Shown here in pieces: positions 36,396 through 45,595 of a stretch of DNA of 64,000 nucleotides; position 1 is the stretch's first letter, and each line of letters opens with the position of its first letter. Where the stretch lies: contig UCOA01000002.1 in the NCBI GenBank assembly GCA_900474095.1, positions 19,225 through 83,224 of the forward strand. The letters are read 5' to 3'. The position numbers were made by a program, and so were the translations under genes. This DNA is from Hyphomicrobiales bacterium. GTDB taxonomy: Bacteria; Pseudomonadota; Alphaproteobacteria; Rhizobiales; Rhizobiaceae. Under the pieces are notes generated by a model. It did not search any database. It worked only from the letters and a program-made list of their open reading frames with translations, and was not told the DNA's origin.

Positions 36396-37970
36396 TCAGA
36401 AGGCCCGCCAGGCGATATAAAGCAGCGTGACCGCAATGACCCAGAGTGCCAGGCGTCCGGAGCGGCTATGCCGCGCTTCCGCACGACCGATCGCCTCTGC
36501 GGTCTGCTCGTCAAAGCGCAGGCCGTTTTCGGCCATGGCCGTCAGGTCACGGGAGAATTTTTCCGTTTTCGCCGCAATCTCCGGTGCTGCCTCCGCCAGC
36601 CTGAGGGCCGCATGAAGCCCTTCTCGCACGTCGGAGACGATGCGTTTGGGACCGAGATTGTCGCGGATCCAGGCGCCGACCACTGGCTCGGAGGCCTTCC
36701 ACATGTTGAAGCGCGGATTGAGCGTGCGCGCCACGCCTTCGACAACGACCATGGTCTTCTGCAGCATGACCAGTTCCGGCCGGGTCTGCATGTCGAAGAG
36801 CTCGGTGACTTCAAAAAGCAGCGTCAAGAGCTTGGCCATGGAGATGGTTTCGGCCGGTTGGCCGTGGATCGGCTCGCCAATCGCGCGGATCGCCTGAGCG
36901 AAGCTCGCGACGTTGTGATGACCGGGCACATAGCCGGCCTCGAAATGCACGTCGGCAACACGGCGATAGTCGCGGGTGATGAAACCGTAGAGGATTTCGG
37001 CGAGAAACCGGCGTTCCTTCTTGCCGAGCCGGCCAACGATGCCAAAATCGACGGCAACGACCATGCCTTTCTGATCGACGAAGAGATTGCCTTGGTGCAT
37101 GTCGGCATGAAAGAAGCCGTCGCGCAGCGTGTGGCGCAGGAAGGACTGGATCAGCGTATCGGCGAGCCCGTTCAGGTCGTGCCCGGCGCGGCGCAGGCCC
37201 TCGACATCCGACATCTTGATGCCGTCGATCCACTCCATCGTCACGACGTCGCGGCCGGTGCGCTCCCAATCGACCTTCGGCACGCGGAAACCGGGATCGT
37301 CGGCCGCGTTCTCGCCGAGTTCCGAGAGAGCGGCAGCCTCAAGCCGCAGATCCATCTCGACCTTTGTGGTCTGCTCCAGCGTCTTCGTCACCTCGACCGG
37401 CCGAAGCCGGCGCATATTTGGCACGAAGCGCTCCTGCAGGTGCGAGACAAGGAACATCGCCTCCAGGTCATGGGCGAAGCGCTGGCGCACGCCGGGGCGG
37501 ATCACCTTGACGGCGACCTTTTGCTCGACGCCGTCGCGCAGAACCAAGGCCGGATGAACCTGGGCAATCGAGGCGGCGGCGATCGGATCGCCGAAGTGCG
37601 CGTAAAGCTGCGAGACCGGCCGGCCGAGCGAGCCCTCAACGGCGGCACGCGCCTCCTCCACCGGGAAAGTCGCCATACGGTCCTGCAGGAAGGAAAGGTC
37701 TTCGGCGAAATCGGCGCCGACGACGTCCGGGCGGGTGGCCAGGAACTGGCCGATCTTCACATAGGACGGCCCCAATCGCTCGATGGCGCGCGCGAGCCTG
37801 TCGCTGCGGACCTCATGTTTGGCACGGCGGCGGGCAAACAGACCGGCAAAGGATTGCGCGGCGCTAATCAGCGGCGGCAGGTTTTCCGACGGCAGGGCGG
37901 AGATAACGCCCTCGCGCACCAGCACCCAGCCAATCCGGACCAGGCGTGCATAGGCTCCGGGTGTACTCAT
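36396..37970 (-). CDS. ubiB: UbiB family ubiquinone biosynthesis atypical kinase
   Basis: UbiB is an inner-membrane ABC1/ADCK-family protein needed for ubiquinone synthesis, probably as an ATPase that helps extract ring intermediates. The 524-residue protein shows the KxGQ helix motif YVKIGQFLATRPDVV, an Ala-rich loop AAASIAQVHPA, the ADMHQGNLFVD catalytic loop and DFG in VDFGIVGRLG, and a C-terminal membrane segment (LALWVIAVTLLYIAWRAF). The start ATG 37970 begins the conserved MSTPGAYARLVRIGWVL. It follows ubiE by 59 bp, an operon. Confidence 0.93.
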   Translation of the reverse strand: MSTPGAYARLVRIGWVLVREGVISALPSENLPPLISAAQSFAGLFARRRAKHEVRSDRLARAIERLGPSYVKIGQFLATRPDVVGADFAEDLSFLQDRMATFPVEEARAAVEGSLGRPVSQLYAHFGDPIAAASIAQVHPALVLRDGVEQKVAVKVIRPGVRQRFAHDLEAMFLVSHLQERFVPNMRRLRPVEVTKTLEQTTKVEMDLRLEAAALSELGENAADDPGFRVPKVDWERTGRDVVTMEWIDGIKMSDVEGLRRAGHDLNGLADTLIQSFLRHTLRDGFFHADMHQGNLFVDQKGMVVAVDFGIVGRLGKKERRFLAEILYGFITRDYRRVADVHFEAGYVPGHHNVASFAQAIRAIGEPIHGQPAETISMAKLLTLLFEVTELFDMQTRPELVMLQKTMVVVEGVARTLNPRFNMWKASEPVVGAWIRDNLGPKRIVSDVREGLHAALRLAEAAPEIAAKTEKFSRDLTAMAENGLRFDEQTAEAIGRAEARHSRSGRLALWVIAVTLLYIAWRAF

Positions 37971-38029
37971 GATGCATTGTCGCCGCGGACAAGGCGCTCG
38001 GGGCGCTTCAACAAAGTCGACATCATGCG

Positions 38030-38806
38030 TCAAATCTTCCAGGCGGAATGCAGCGCGGCGATACCGCCGGTGTAATTGGTGAAATTGACCCGGGAGAAGC
38101 CGGCCTTGGTGATCATGGCGGCGAAATCGCGCTGGTTTGGAAACTTGCGGATCGATTCCACCAGATACTGGTAGGGCTCGGCGTCGCCGGTGACCATCCT
38201 GCCGAATTTCGGGATCGCGGTGAACGACCAGGTGTCGTAGACCCTGTCGAGCAGCGGCATATCGACCTCGGAGAACTCCAGAACCAGAAGCCGGCCGCCG
38301 CGCTTCAGGACGCGATAGGCCTCCGACAGGGCGACATCGATGCGCGGAACGTTGCGGATGCCAAAGGCAATCGTATAGGCGTCGAAGGAATTGGCCTCGA
38401 AGGGCAGTTCCTCGGCATTGGCCTCGACGAAGGTGAGATTGGGCGCCAATCCCTTCTTTTCAGCGCGCTCGGAGCCGACGGCGAGCATCGAGCCGTTGAT
38501 GTCGAGCACCGTTGCATGCGCCCGACGGTCGGAGGCCTCGACGATGCGGAAGGCGATATCGCCGGTGCCACCGGCGACGTCGAGAACCTTGTAGTCCTCG
38601 GAGCGGCGCGGGTTGAGCGCCGATATCATCGCATCCTTCCAGGCCCGGTGCAGGCCCATGGACATGACGTCGTTCATGATGTCGTAGCGCTTGGCGACCT
38701 TATGGAACACGTCGTTGACGAGAGCCTGCTTCTCGTCCTGGCCAACCTGGCGAAAACCGTAGGAGGTTTCCATTCCGCCACCGGCAGACGTGCGCTCACC
38801 TGTCAT
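38030..38806 (-). CDS. ubiE: Ubiquinone/menaquinone C-methyltransferase
   Basis: UbiE methylates the ring carbon of 2-octaprenyl-6-methoxy-benzoquinol with SAM. The 258-residue class I methyltransferase shows motif [25 protein letters not shown], and [18 protein letters not shown]. The start ATG 38806 is preferred to an ATG seven codons up because GGAG lies just before it. It is upstream of ubiB and divergent from mutM; mutM-ubiE-ubiB is a common rhizobial order. Confidence 0.95.
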   Translation of the reverse strand: MTGERTSAGGGMETSYGFRQVGQDEKQALVNDVFHKVAKRYDIMNDVMSMGLHRAWKDAMISALNPRRSEDYKVLDVAGGTGDIAFRIVEASDRRAHATVLDINGSMLAVGSERAEKKGLAPNLTFVEANAEELPFEANSFDAYTIAFGIRNVPRIDVALSEAYRVLKRGGRLLVLEFSEVDMPLLDRVYDTWSFTAIPKFGRMVTGDAEPYQYLVESIRKFPNQRDFAAMITKAGFSRVNFTNYTGGIAALHSAWKI

Positions 38807-38985
38807 TCCGAAATACTCCGTTTCCATCGCCAGGAGCCGACCATAGCGAATTCGCTTGATCCACGCTATCTCTCCAAGAGATACCCGCCTGCGGCATTCC
38901 AGCCCTTATGGACTGCTATAGGATATGTGCGCGGCGATTGGAATTGCCAAATAAGTTCATTCAGTTGGGGGTGAAGGAGATATCG

Positions 38986-39876
38986 ATGCCGGAACTTCCC
39001 GAGGTGGAAACCGTAAGGCGCGGCCTGACGCCCGCCATGGAAGGCGCGCTGCTGGTGCGGGCGGAGTTGCGGCGGGCGGACCTGCGTTTCCCTTTCCCGG
39101 CCGATTTTTCCGCGCTCGTTTCCGGCCGGCGGATCCTGTCGCTCGGGCGGCGGGCGAAATATCTCCTGATCGACCTGGAAGACGGCAACGTCATCATCGC
39201 CCATCTCGGCATGTCCGGCTCCTTTCGTGTCGAGGAAGGCGCCGGCCCCGAGACGCCCGGCGATTTTCATCATCCGCGCGGCAAGGATGAGAAGCACGAC
39301 CATGTTGTCTTTCATCTTTTGAGCGCCAAGGGGCCGGCCCGAGTGATCTATAACGACCCGCGCCGCTTCGGCTTCATGGACATCACCAACCGCGACACGC
39401 TCGCGAGCCACGTCTTTTTCCGCGATCTCGGCGAGGAGCCGACCGGCAATGTCCTTGACGCGTCCTATCTCGCCCAGCGCTTTGCCGGCAAGGCGCAGCC
39501 GCTCAAATCGGCGCTGCTCGACCAGAAGAATATTGCCGGTCTCGGCAACATCTATGTCTGCGAGGCGCTGTGGCGCGCCGGTCTTTCGCCGATGAGGGCG
39601 GCCGGCACGCTGGTCGATGCCAAGGGCAAGCCGAAGAAGGCGCTTGTGCTTCTCACCGAGGCGATCCGCTCCGTGATCGCCGATGCGATCGCAGCGGGCG
39701 GCTCGTCACTGCGCGATCATATCCAGACGGACGGCACGCTCGGTTATTTCCAGCATTCCTTCTCGGTTTATGATCGCGCGGGCGAGCCTTGCCGGACACC
39801 CGGTTGCGGCGGCACCGTCTCGCGTGCCGTCCAGGCGGGACGCTCGACATTCCATTGCCCGAAATGCCAGAAGTAG
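38986..39876 (+). CDS. mutM: Bifunctional DNA-formamidopyrimidine glycosylase / AP lyase
   Basis: MutM (Fpg) removes oxidised purines such as 8-oxoguanine from DNA. The 296-residue protein begins [13 protein letters not shown] after Met removal; Pro2 is the nucleophile and Glu3 is catalytic. The central GRRAKYLLI lysine and the HLGMSGSF strand follow, then H2TH and a C-terminal zinc finger with Cys pairs CRTPGC and CPKC. It starts at ATG 38986 in front of an unrelated upstream frame, and is divergent from ubiE. Confidence 0.97.
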   Translation: MPELPEVETVRRGLTPAMEGALLVRAELRRADLRFPFPADFSALVSGRRILSLGRRAKYLLIDLEDGNVIIAHLGMSGSFRVEEGAGPETPGDFHHPRGKDEKHDHVVFHLLSAKGPARVIYNDPRRFGFMDITNRDTLASHVFFRDLGEEPTGNVLDASYLAQRFAGKAQPLKSALLDQKNIAGLGNIYVCEALWRAGLSPMRAAGTLVDAKGKPKKALVLLTEAIRSVIADAIAAGGSSLRDHIQTDGTLGYFQHSFSVYDRAGEPCRTPGCGGTVSRAVQAGRSTFHCPKCQK

Positions 39877-40080
39877 TGGTGCCGCCGGTCTCAGCCCCGA
39901 GGGCGCGTTTTCAAAAATAGCGCGTTGACTGGTGCGGTATTTAGGGTTATATGCCGCCCTCAGTTTGGAAAGCCGCTCCAAGGTTTTCCGATATTGCTCC
40001 CGAATTGCTTGGATGACAGGTCGCAGTGACCCGGCACGGCGAATTGGGAGTTTTTGTCAGATTTCGAAGAGAGACACCAA

Positions 40081-40347
40081 ATGGCTAATACAACTTCGGC
40101 GAAAAAAGCGACCCGCAAGATCGCCCGCCGCACGGAAGTCAACAAGTCCCGCCGTTCGCGCGTTCGCGGTTTCATCCGCAAGGTCGAAGAAGCCATTGCT
40201 TCCGGCGACCAGGTTCTTGCTCAGGCAGCCCTGAAGGCAGCCCAGCCGGAACTGATGCGCGCCGCCACGAAGGGTGTGCTGCATGCCAATACGGCATCGC
40301 GCAAGGTGTCGCGTCTCGCAAGCCGCGTCAAGTCGCTTTCGGCTTAA
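40081..40347 (+). CDS. rpsT: 30S ribosomal protein S20
   Basis: S20 binds 16S rRNA in the 30S subunit. The 88-residue, Lys/Arg/Ala-rich protein has the family start [20 protein letters not shown], then [16 protein letters not shown] and [17 protein letters not shown] at the C-terminus. It begins at ATG 40081, with a GAGA-rich leader, and is followed by a strong terminator at 40378. In this order (mutM-rpsT-dnaA) it is typical of rhizobia and the region is conserved across the order. Confidence 0.97.
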   Translation: MANTTSAKKATRKIARRTEVNKSRRSRVRGFIRKVEEAIASGDQVLAQAALKAAQPELMRAATKGVLHANTASRKVSRLASRVKSLSA

Positions 40348-40377
40348 GCCGGCTTACTAAAATTTCATCAGCGATTT

Positions 40378-40402
40378 AGCCCGGTCCTGTGACCGGGCTT
40401 TT
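40378..40402 (+). terminator. Rho-independent terminator of rpsT
   Basis: AGCCCGGTC (40378-40386), loop CTGT, GACCGGGCT (40391-40399), then TTT. A 9-bp perfect stem lies 30 bp after the rpsT stop. Confidence 0.88.
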
Positions 40403-41341
40403 CCGATTCGGACTACCCGCACGCCAATGCCTAATCCTTAAGCAGTCCACTATGTCAGCACAATGACATATTTTATCAAGCAAAATCAGCTACTTGTAAG
40501 AGGATAATCGAGCGCAGGGCGGTCTGGTCGGCGACCGTTAGGGTGTGCAGCGAGTCAAGATATTTTTTATTTTTTTTGTTTTTCGCCAGCTAACTTCCGG
40601 GTCAAAAATCAAAGCCCTTGATTCAAAAGCGATTCTCTTGAGCAGGCTTGCGGCCCATGCAGGACACGCTATGAGAGTCAACGCCCGGCTCTTACCGAAC
40701 CGTAAAAATCCCGATTGATCTTGTGTCACGATCCTGCCTAAATGCCTCCCACAGAAGGCGCGGGGATACCTGTCGGCAAGATGAAATGACGGCCTCTCAA
40801 CGAGGCTGTCCAGTTCACTTGAACCTTCTGTAACGGGGTGGTTCCACAACGTTCCATCAATCAGTACAGGGTGTTTTCAACCGCGCAACATGTTTGCCCG
40901 GAACGCACTTTGCTATTTCTGGTTGTGGGCGCGGGAACAACCGCAAGATACCCGATCATGTTTCAGCGGGCTTTACCGTGCTGAACAGAGAGGGTGGCCG
41001 CGATGCGGACGAGGACGCATTTGCAGCAACTGGCCTGCCCCGTTGTTACGAGGGTCGGGAAAGGCCGGTCATGGAATGGCAGAATGGACGGAACCGGCAT
41101 CCACGAGGGCCGGGGTCCGTACACGGAATGAACCCATGCAAGCGGGACATGCGTTTTGCCTTTAGGCTGAACGGATTTGCACGGAAACCTGACCAAAAGA
41201 GGAAGATGAGGATTCCTCTTTTGGTACGGAGAGCGTTTGAATTGGACGGCATGCCTTTGAACAAGGGCCGTTCACGACAAACATAGAGGCTGACGCTGGC
41301 AGCAATGTCGGCGGCGCGGAATGATATTGGAAGGCGGCAAT
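40403..41341 (+). promoter_or_regulatory. Long dnaA leader with GANTC sites and a 13-bp hairpin
   Basis: About 940 bp separate the rpsT terminator from dnaA and hold no convincing gene. GANTC (CcrM methylation) sites occur at 40405, 40552, 40620, 40631 and 40675, five in 275 bp, and again at 41211. An AT-rich run lies at 40558-40586. A perfect 13-bp inverted repeat (ACCAAAAGAGGAA at 41192-41204 with its complement at 41213-41225) lies about 120 bp before the dnaA start. No cluster of DnaA boxes (TTATCCACA) was seen. Confidence 0.6.
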
Positions 41342-42898
41342 ATGCTAAGCAATTCGGTGACGGCGGCGATTGTATTTGAAAACGGGGAGAACGGACGTCC
41401 GATCGCGGCAAACCCGTCTGCCAGTGCGGCAGCGGAAAAAGGCGAGATGGGCCATAATGCACTTTTCGAGCGCGTCAGTGCGCGCTTGAAAGCCCAGGTA
41501 GGCGCTGATGTTTTTGCCAGCTGGTTTGGCCGGTTGAAACTGCACTCGGTCTCAAAAAGCGTCGTGCGGCTATCCGTGCCGACGACTTTTCTGAAATCCT
41601 GGATCAACAATCGCTATCTCGACTTGATTACCAACCTCTTCCAGCAGGAAGATACCGAGATCCTGAAGGTGGAAATCCTGGTGCGCAGTGCTACACGCGG
41701 CGCGCGGCCCGGCCTTCATGAGGACGCCTCGCAGGCAAACCACACCGACACAGTCGCACCGGCAACTGCGCGCCGGACGTCGCCGCAACCGCTCGCCCAT
41801 CATGCGGTCGCCACGGTCAGCGCTCTTCAGAAACAGCAACCGGTCGCGGGACCGCTGTTCGGTTCGCCGCTCGATCCCCGATATACCTTCGAGAGCTTCG
41901 TCGAGGGCTCCTCGAACCGCGTCGCCCTTGCTGCCGCAAAGACAATCGCCGAAGCCGGCGCCGGTGCCGTGCGTTTCAATCCGCTGTTCATCCATTCGAC
42001 TGTCGGCCTGGGCAAGACACATCTGCTGCAGGCAATTGCGACCGCGGCAATCCAGAGCCCGCGCGTACCACGCGTCGTTTATCTGACGGCCGAATATTTC
42101 ATGTGGCGCTTCGCAACCGCGATCCGCGACAATGACGCGCTGTCGCTCAAGGAAACGCTGCGCAACATCGATCTTCTGGTGATCGACGACATGCAATTCC
42201 TGCAGGGCAAATCGATCCAGCACGAGTTCTGCCATCTTCTCAACATGCTGCTCGACAGCGCCAAGCAGGTCGTCGTTGCTGCCGACCGGGCGCCGTGGGA
42301 ACTGGAATCGCTCGATCCGCGTGTTCGCTCGCGGTTGCAGGGCGGCGTTGCCATCGAGATGGACGGTCCTGACTATGAGATGCGTCTTGAAATTCTCAAG
42401 CGCCGCCTGGAGGTCGCCAGGCAGGACGATGCCTCGCTGGATATTCCGGCCGATATTCTGAGCCACGTCGCCCGCAACATCACGGCGAGCGGCCGCGAGC
42501 TGGAAGGCGCCTTCAACCAGCTCCTCTTCCGCCGCAGTTTCGAGCCGCAGCTGTCGATCGAACGCGTCGATGAATTGCTCGGCCATTTGGTCAATGCCGG
42601 CGAGCCGCGCCGGGTTCGCATCGAGGACATCCAGCGCGTCGTCGCCAAGCACTACAACGTGTCGAGGCAGGAACTGGTCTCCAACCGCCGCACACGGGTC
42701 ATCGTCAAGCCGCGCCAGATCGCCATGTATCTGGCCAAGTCGCTCACCCCCCGCTCCTTCCCGGAAATCGGCCGCCGCTTTGGCGGGCGCGATCATACGA
42801 CGGTGCTCCACGCCGTACGCAAGATCGAGGACCTGATTTCCGGCGATACGAAGCTCAGCCACGAGATCGAACTGTTGAAGCGGCTGATTAACGAGTAG
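41342..42898 (+). CDS. dnaA: Chromosomal replication initiator protein DnaA
   Basis: DnaA binds DnaA boxes at the origin and opens the duplex. The 518-residue protein has domain I ([21 protein letters not shown]), a low-complexity linker (about 95-165), the AAA+ domain with Walker [11 protein letters not shown] and Walker [13 protein letters not shown], and domain IV with [15 protein letters not shown], the DNA-binding signature. An AGGCGG site favours ATG 41342 over an upstream ATG at 41321. The leader carries GANTC sites suggesting cell-cycle control by CcrM methylation. In rhizobia dnaA is not at the origin. Confidence 0.97.
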   Translation: MLSNSVTAAIVFENGENGRPIAANPSASAAAEKGEMGHNALFERVSARLKAQVGADVFASWFGRLKLHSVSKSVVRLSVPTTFLKSWINNRYLDLITNLFQQEDTEILKVEILVRSATRGARPGLHEDASQANHTDTVAPATARRTSPQPLAHHAVATVSALQKQQPVAGPLFGSPLDPRYTFESFVEGSSNRVALAAAKTIAEAGAGAVRFNPLFIHSTVGLGKTHLLQAIATAAIQSPRVPRVVYLTAEYFMWRFATAIRDNDALSLKETLRNIDLLVIDDMQFLQGKSIQHEFCHLLNMLLDSAKQVVVAADRAPWELESLDPRVRSRLQGGVAIEMDGPDYEMRLEILKRRLEVARQDDASLDIPADILSHVARNITASGRELEGAFNQLLFRRSFEPQLSIERVDELLGHLVNAGEPRRVRIEDIQRVVAKHYNVSRQELVSNRRTRVIVKPRQIAMYLAKSLTPRSFPEIGRRFGGRDHTTVLHAVRKIEDLISGDTKLSHEIELLKRLINE

Positions 42899-42931
42899 TC
42901 GTAAGCTCAGAAGCCGACGAGATCGCCAGGT

Positions 42932-42966
42932 TCCCTCTTCTCCCCGACTTCGGGGATGAAGAGGGA
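42932..42966. terminator. Bidirectional hairpin between dnaA and the aminopeptidase
   Basis: TCCCTCTTC (42932-42940) pairs with GAAGAGGGA (42958-42966), and CCCCG/CGGGG forms an inner stem. It fits the gap between the convergent genes and its words (CTCTTCTCCCCG) resemble the rhizobial palindromic elements. No long T run follows, so termination is inferred. Confidence 0.6.
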
Positions 42967-42976
42967 GTGCGCCTTA

Positions 42977-44368
42977 CTACTTCTTCCCCTTCGCTATCAG
43001 ATGATACAGCGCGCGGATCGCCTGCGCCTCGCCGCCGAGCGGCGAGTGCGGGCGCTCGGTCGGTGCCCAGCCGAAGATGTCGAAATGGGCCCAGCTCTTG
43101 CTGTTGGTGACGAAGCGCTTGAGGAAGAGCGCCGCCGTGATCGATCCGGCCATGCCGCCCGACGGCGCATTGGTGAGATCGGCGATGCGGGCCGAGATAT
43201 CCTTCTCGTAACCCTTGTAGAGCGGCATGCGCCAGAGCGGATCGTCGACAGTGAGGCTCGCTTCGGTCAGATCATGGGCCAGATCCTCGTCGTCGGTGTA
43301 GAAGGGCGGAAGATCCGGGCCAAGCGCGACACGGGCGGCGCCGGTGAGTGTCGCCATGTCGATGATGAGATCCGTTTCCTCTTCGTCCGCATAGGCAAGC
43401 GCATCGGCAAGGATCAGCCGGCCTTCGGCATCGGTATTGTCTATCTGCACCGTCAGGCCCTTGCGGCTGCGATAGATATCGCCCGGACGGAAAGCATTGG
43501 CGGAGATCGAGTTTTCGACGACAGGCACCAGCACCCTGAGATCGACCTTGAGCTTCGCGTCCATGATCATCAGCGCGAGACCCATGACATTGGCAGCACC
43601 ACCCATGTCCTTCTTCATCAGGAGCATCGAGGCCGCCGGCTTGATATCGAGGCCGCCGGTATCGAAGCAAACGCCTTTGCCGACCAGCGTCACCTTCCGG
43701 TGCCCCTTCTTGCCCCAACGCATTTCCAGCAGCCGCGGCGCTTCGGCGCTGGCGCGGCCGACGGTGTGGATCAGCGGAAAATTCTGCTTCAAGAGATCGT
43801 CGCCGGAGATGACGGAGACCTTTGCCTTGTAATGTTCGCCGAGCGCCCGGAAGGCCTCCTCCAGCGCGTTCGGCCCCATGTCGTTGGTCGGCGTGTTGAT
43901 GAGATCGCGGGCGAGGAAAACACCGGCAAGCTGGCGCTTGATATCGGCGGCATCGGCGTCGGCCGGGATCATCAAGGACGGCGCTTCGCTCCCGGCAGCC
44001 TTGTAGCGGTCGAAGCGGTAGGAACCGAGACCATAGCCGAGCGCCAGGCGGTTGGCGGTCAGCGGCGCAGTCTCGATATGCCATTTTCCGGCTGGCAGCG
44101 TGCGCGCCAGCTTGCCGGTCAGGAACGGCGCTTCAGACGGATTGGCGCCTAGCCCGAACAGCGCACCGCCGAGCTGGCCGTCTTGCGAGGGGATCAACAG
44201 GACCGCGCCGGAATCGGCTTTGAAGCCCGCCTTGCGCGCCCAGTCGAGCGCGATCGGATCGATGGCGCCGAGATCTATATGGGCCGGCGTCACCGCAAAG
44301 ATCGGCAGGGTTTTGCCCGCACTGGTGTTGAACGGCGATGGACGGTCGATGAATTGGTAGGAGGCCAT
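42977..44368 (-). CDS. Leucyl aminopeptidase family protein (M17)
   Basis: The 463-residue M17 metallopeptidase has the di-metal active-site motifs GKGVCFDTGGLDIKPAASM, DMGGAANVMGLAL, VLVPVVENSISANAFRPGDIYRS and the family signature NTDAEGRLILADAL. It has an N-terminal nonconserved domain of about 160 residues. AAGGA before ATG 44368 gives the start. It cleaves N-terminal residues from peptides; PepA and PepB-type specificity cannot be separated. It is convergent with dnaA and divergent from tadD. Confidence 0.92.
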   Translation of the reverse strand: MASYQFIDRPSPFNTSAGKTLPIFAVTPAHIDLGAIDPIALDWARKAGFKADSGAVLLIPSQDGQLGGALFGLGANPSEAPFLTGKLARTLPAGKWHIETAPLTANRLALGYGLGSYRFDRYKAAGSEAPSLMIPADADAADIKRQLAGVFLARDLINTPTNDMGPNALEEAFRALGEHYKAKVSVISGDDLLKQNFPLIHTVGRASAEAPRLLEMRWGKKGHRKVTLVGKGVCFDTGGLDIKPAASMLLMKKDMGGAANVMGLALMIMDAKLKVDLRVLVPVVENSISANAFRPGDIYRSRKGLTVQIDNTDAEGRLILADALAYADEEETDLIIDMATLTGAARVALGPDLPPFYTDDEDLAHDLTEASLTVDDPLWRMPLYKGYEKDISARIADLTNAPSGGMAGSITAALFLKRFVTNSKSWAHFDIFGWAPTERPHSPLGGEAQAIRALYHLIAKGKK

Positions 44369-44511
44369 GGAAATCCTTAAAGAAGGCACGGTGCAGAATC
44401 ACCCGATTAACGCTCTATTAGGGTTAACAGATTATTGCTGGAGTGAAGATTGCGCCGAAATGTTGGGGATTGCGTCCGGTGCTCTAACGAATTGCTTTAG
44501 GGGCATTGGTA

Positions 44512-45339
44512 ATGACGTCACGCGGACACTCGTCTCTTTCCCATCACCAGTTTTTGAAAGCGGTCTCCTTGGCGGCCCTGGTCGCTCTGGCCCTGTCAGG
44601 CTGCGCGACGCAGAAGAAGGAGCTGACGACCGGCTCCATTCCAACGGCCGGTTTCTCCAAGCCGGTTCAGTCGATGAACGCAACCGAACTGGCGGCGGCG
44701 GCCGAAAGCATCGGAAAGACTTATGAGCGCAATCCGAAGGATCGCAATGCTGGCCTGAACTATGCCAACATGCTCAGAATGAGCGGTCGCAATGAGCAGG
44801 CGCTAGCGGTGATGCAGCAGGTGGCGATCAGCTACCCGACGGACCGCGAAGTACTCGCCGCCTATGGCAAATCGCAGGCGGCTGCAGGTCAACTGGAACA
44901 GGCGTTGAACACGATTTCCCGCGCCCAGACGCCAGACCGTCCGGACTGGAAGTTGAAATCGGCCGAGGGCGCAATCCTCGACCAGCTCGGCCGCGCGCCG
45001 GAAGCGCGTCTGCGCTATCGCGAGGCACTCGACATCCAGCCGAACGAGCCGACGGTGCTTTCCAATCTCGGCATGTCCTACCTTCTGAACAAGGACCTGA
45101 AAACGGCCGAAACCTATCTGAAATCGGCGGCCAGCCAACCGGGCGCCGATAGCAGCGTGAGGCAGAACCTGGCGCTTGCCGTCGGCCTGCAGGGGCGTTT
45201 TGCAGAGGCCGAGCAGATTGCCCGGCAGGAGCTTTCGCCCGATCAGGCGGAAGCGAATGTTGCCTACCTTCGTGGTATGCTTACACAGCAGAATGCCTGG
45301 AAGAAGCTCTCCAATGACGACAGCACCAACACGAATTAA
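44512..45339 (+). CDS. tadD: Tad pilus lipoprotein with TPR repeats (TadD-like)
   Basis: The 275-residue protein has a lipoprotein signal (ALVALALSGC, lipobox LSGC) and then at least three to four TPR repeats, for example ERNPKDRNAGLNYANMLRMSGR, KSAEGAILDQLGRAPEARLRYREAL and NEPTVLSNLGMSYLLNKD. TadD-type TPR lipoproteins aid secretin assembly of Flp pili, and its position next to tadC supports the call. The start ATG 44512 follows AGGGG. A small membrane protein gene overlaps its end by 26 bp. Confidence 0.82.
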   Translation: MTSRGHSSLSHHQFLKAVSLAALVALALSGCATQKKELTTGSIPTAGFSKPVQSMNATELAAAAESIGKTYERNPKDRNAGLNYANMLRMSGRNEQALAVMQQVAISYPTDREVLAAYGKSQAAAGQLEQALNTISRAQTPDRPDWKLKSAEGAILDQLGRAPEARLRYREALDIQPNEPTVLSNLGMSYLLNKDLKTAETYLKSAASQPGADSSVRQNLALAVGLQGRFAEAEQIARQELSPDQAEANVAYLRGMLTQQNAWKKLSNDDSTNTN

Positions 45340-45595
45340 GCCGGCCGTCCACTTTACACTGGCACTGACAAGCCTCGCGCTCGCGGTTTTTTTGTTCGCC
45401 TGGTATGAGCGCTACTGGAAGTGGCGGGAGTGCTTCAATTCCGAGGGCCGTTGCTATGACCCGGTCGACGGCATCATGGTGGAGCAGGCAGGCCCTGTCT
45501 GGGCCAGCTTGGCTCTGGGCTTCCTCGTCCTGGCGGTAGTGTTCGTCGTGCGCTACCGGCGAAGCCGGCGTACGGTCCCACTAGAACTTGTCTGA
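45314..45595 (+). CDS. Small two-segment membrane protein
   Basis: The 93-residue product begins 26 bp before the end of tadD and has two hydrophobic segments (about 13-30 and 61-79) with a polar loop containing CFNSEGRCYDP between. The loop Cys could form a disulfide if periplasmic. No known family was recognised. It could be coupled to tadD and thus assist the pilus, but this is only context. It is convergent with tadC and their ends overlap by 15 bp. Confidence 0.65.
   Translation: MTTAPTRIKPAVHFTLALTSLALAVFLFAWYERYWKWRECFNSEGRCYDPVDGIMVEQAGPVWASLALGFLVLAVVFVVRYRRSRRTVPLELV

Noticed and set aside
36192..38075. 627-codon plus-strand open frame opposite ubiB and ubiE
   Set aside because: It is antisense to ubiB along its whole length, has no family signature and a composition (many Arg, His, Asp) typical of GC-rich antisense frames.
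40894..41286. Open frames in the dnaA leader
   Set aside because: No ribosome site, no motif, and the region has regulatory rather than coding features.
40403..41341. Chromosome origin next to dnaA
   Set aside because: No cluster of TTATCCACA-type boxes; in rhizobia the origin is usually far from dnaA.
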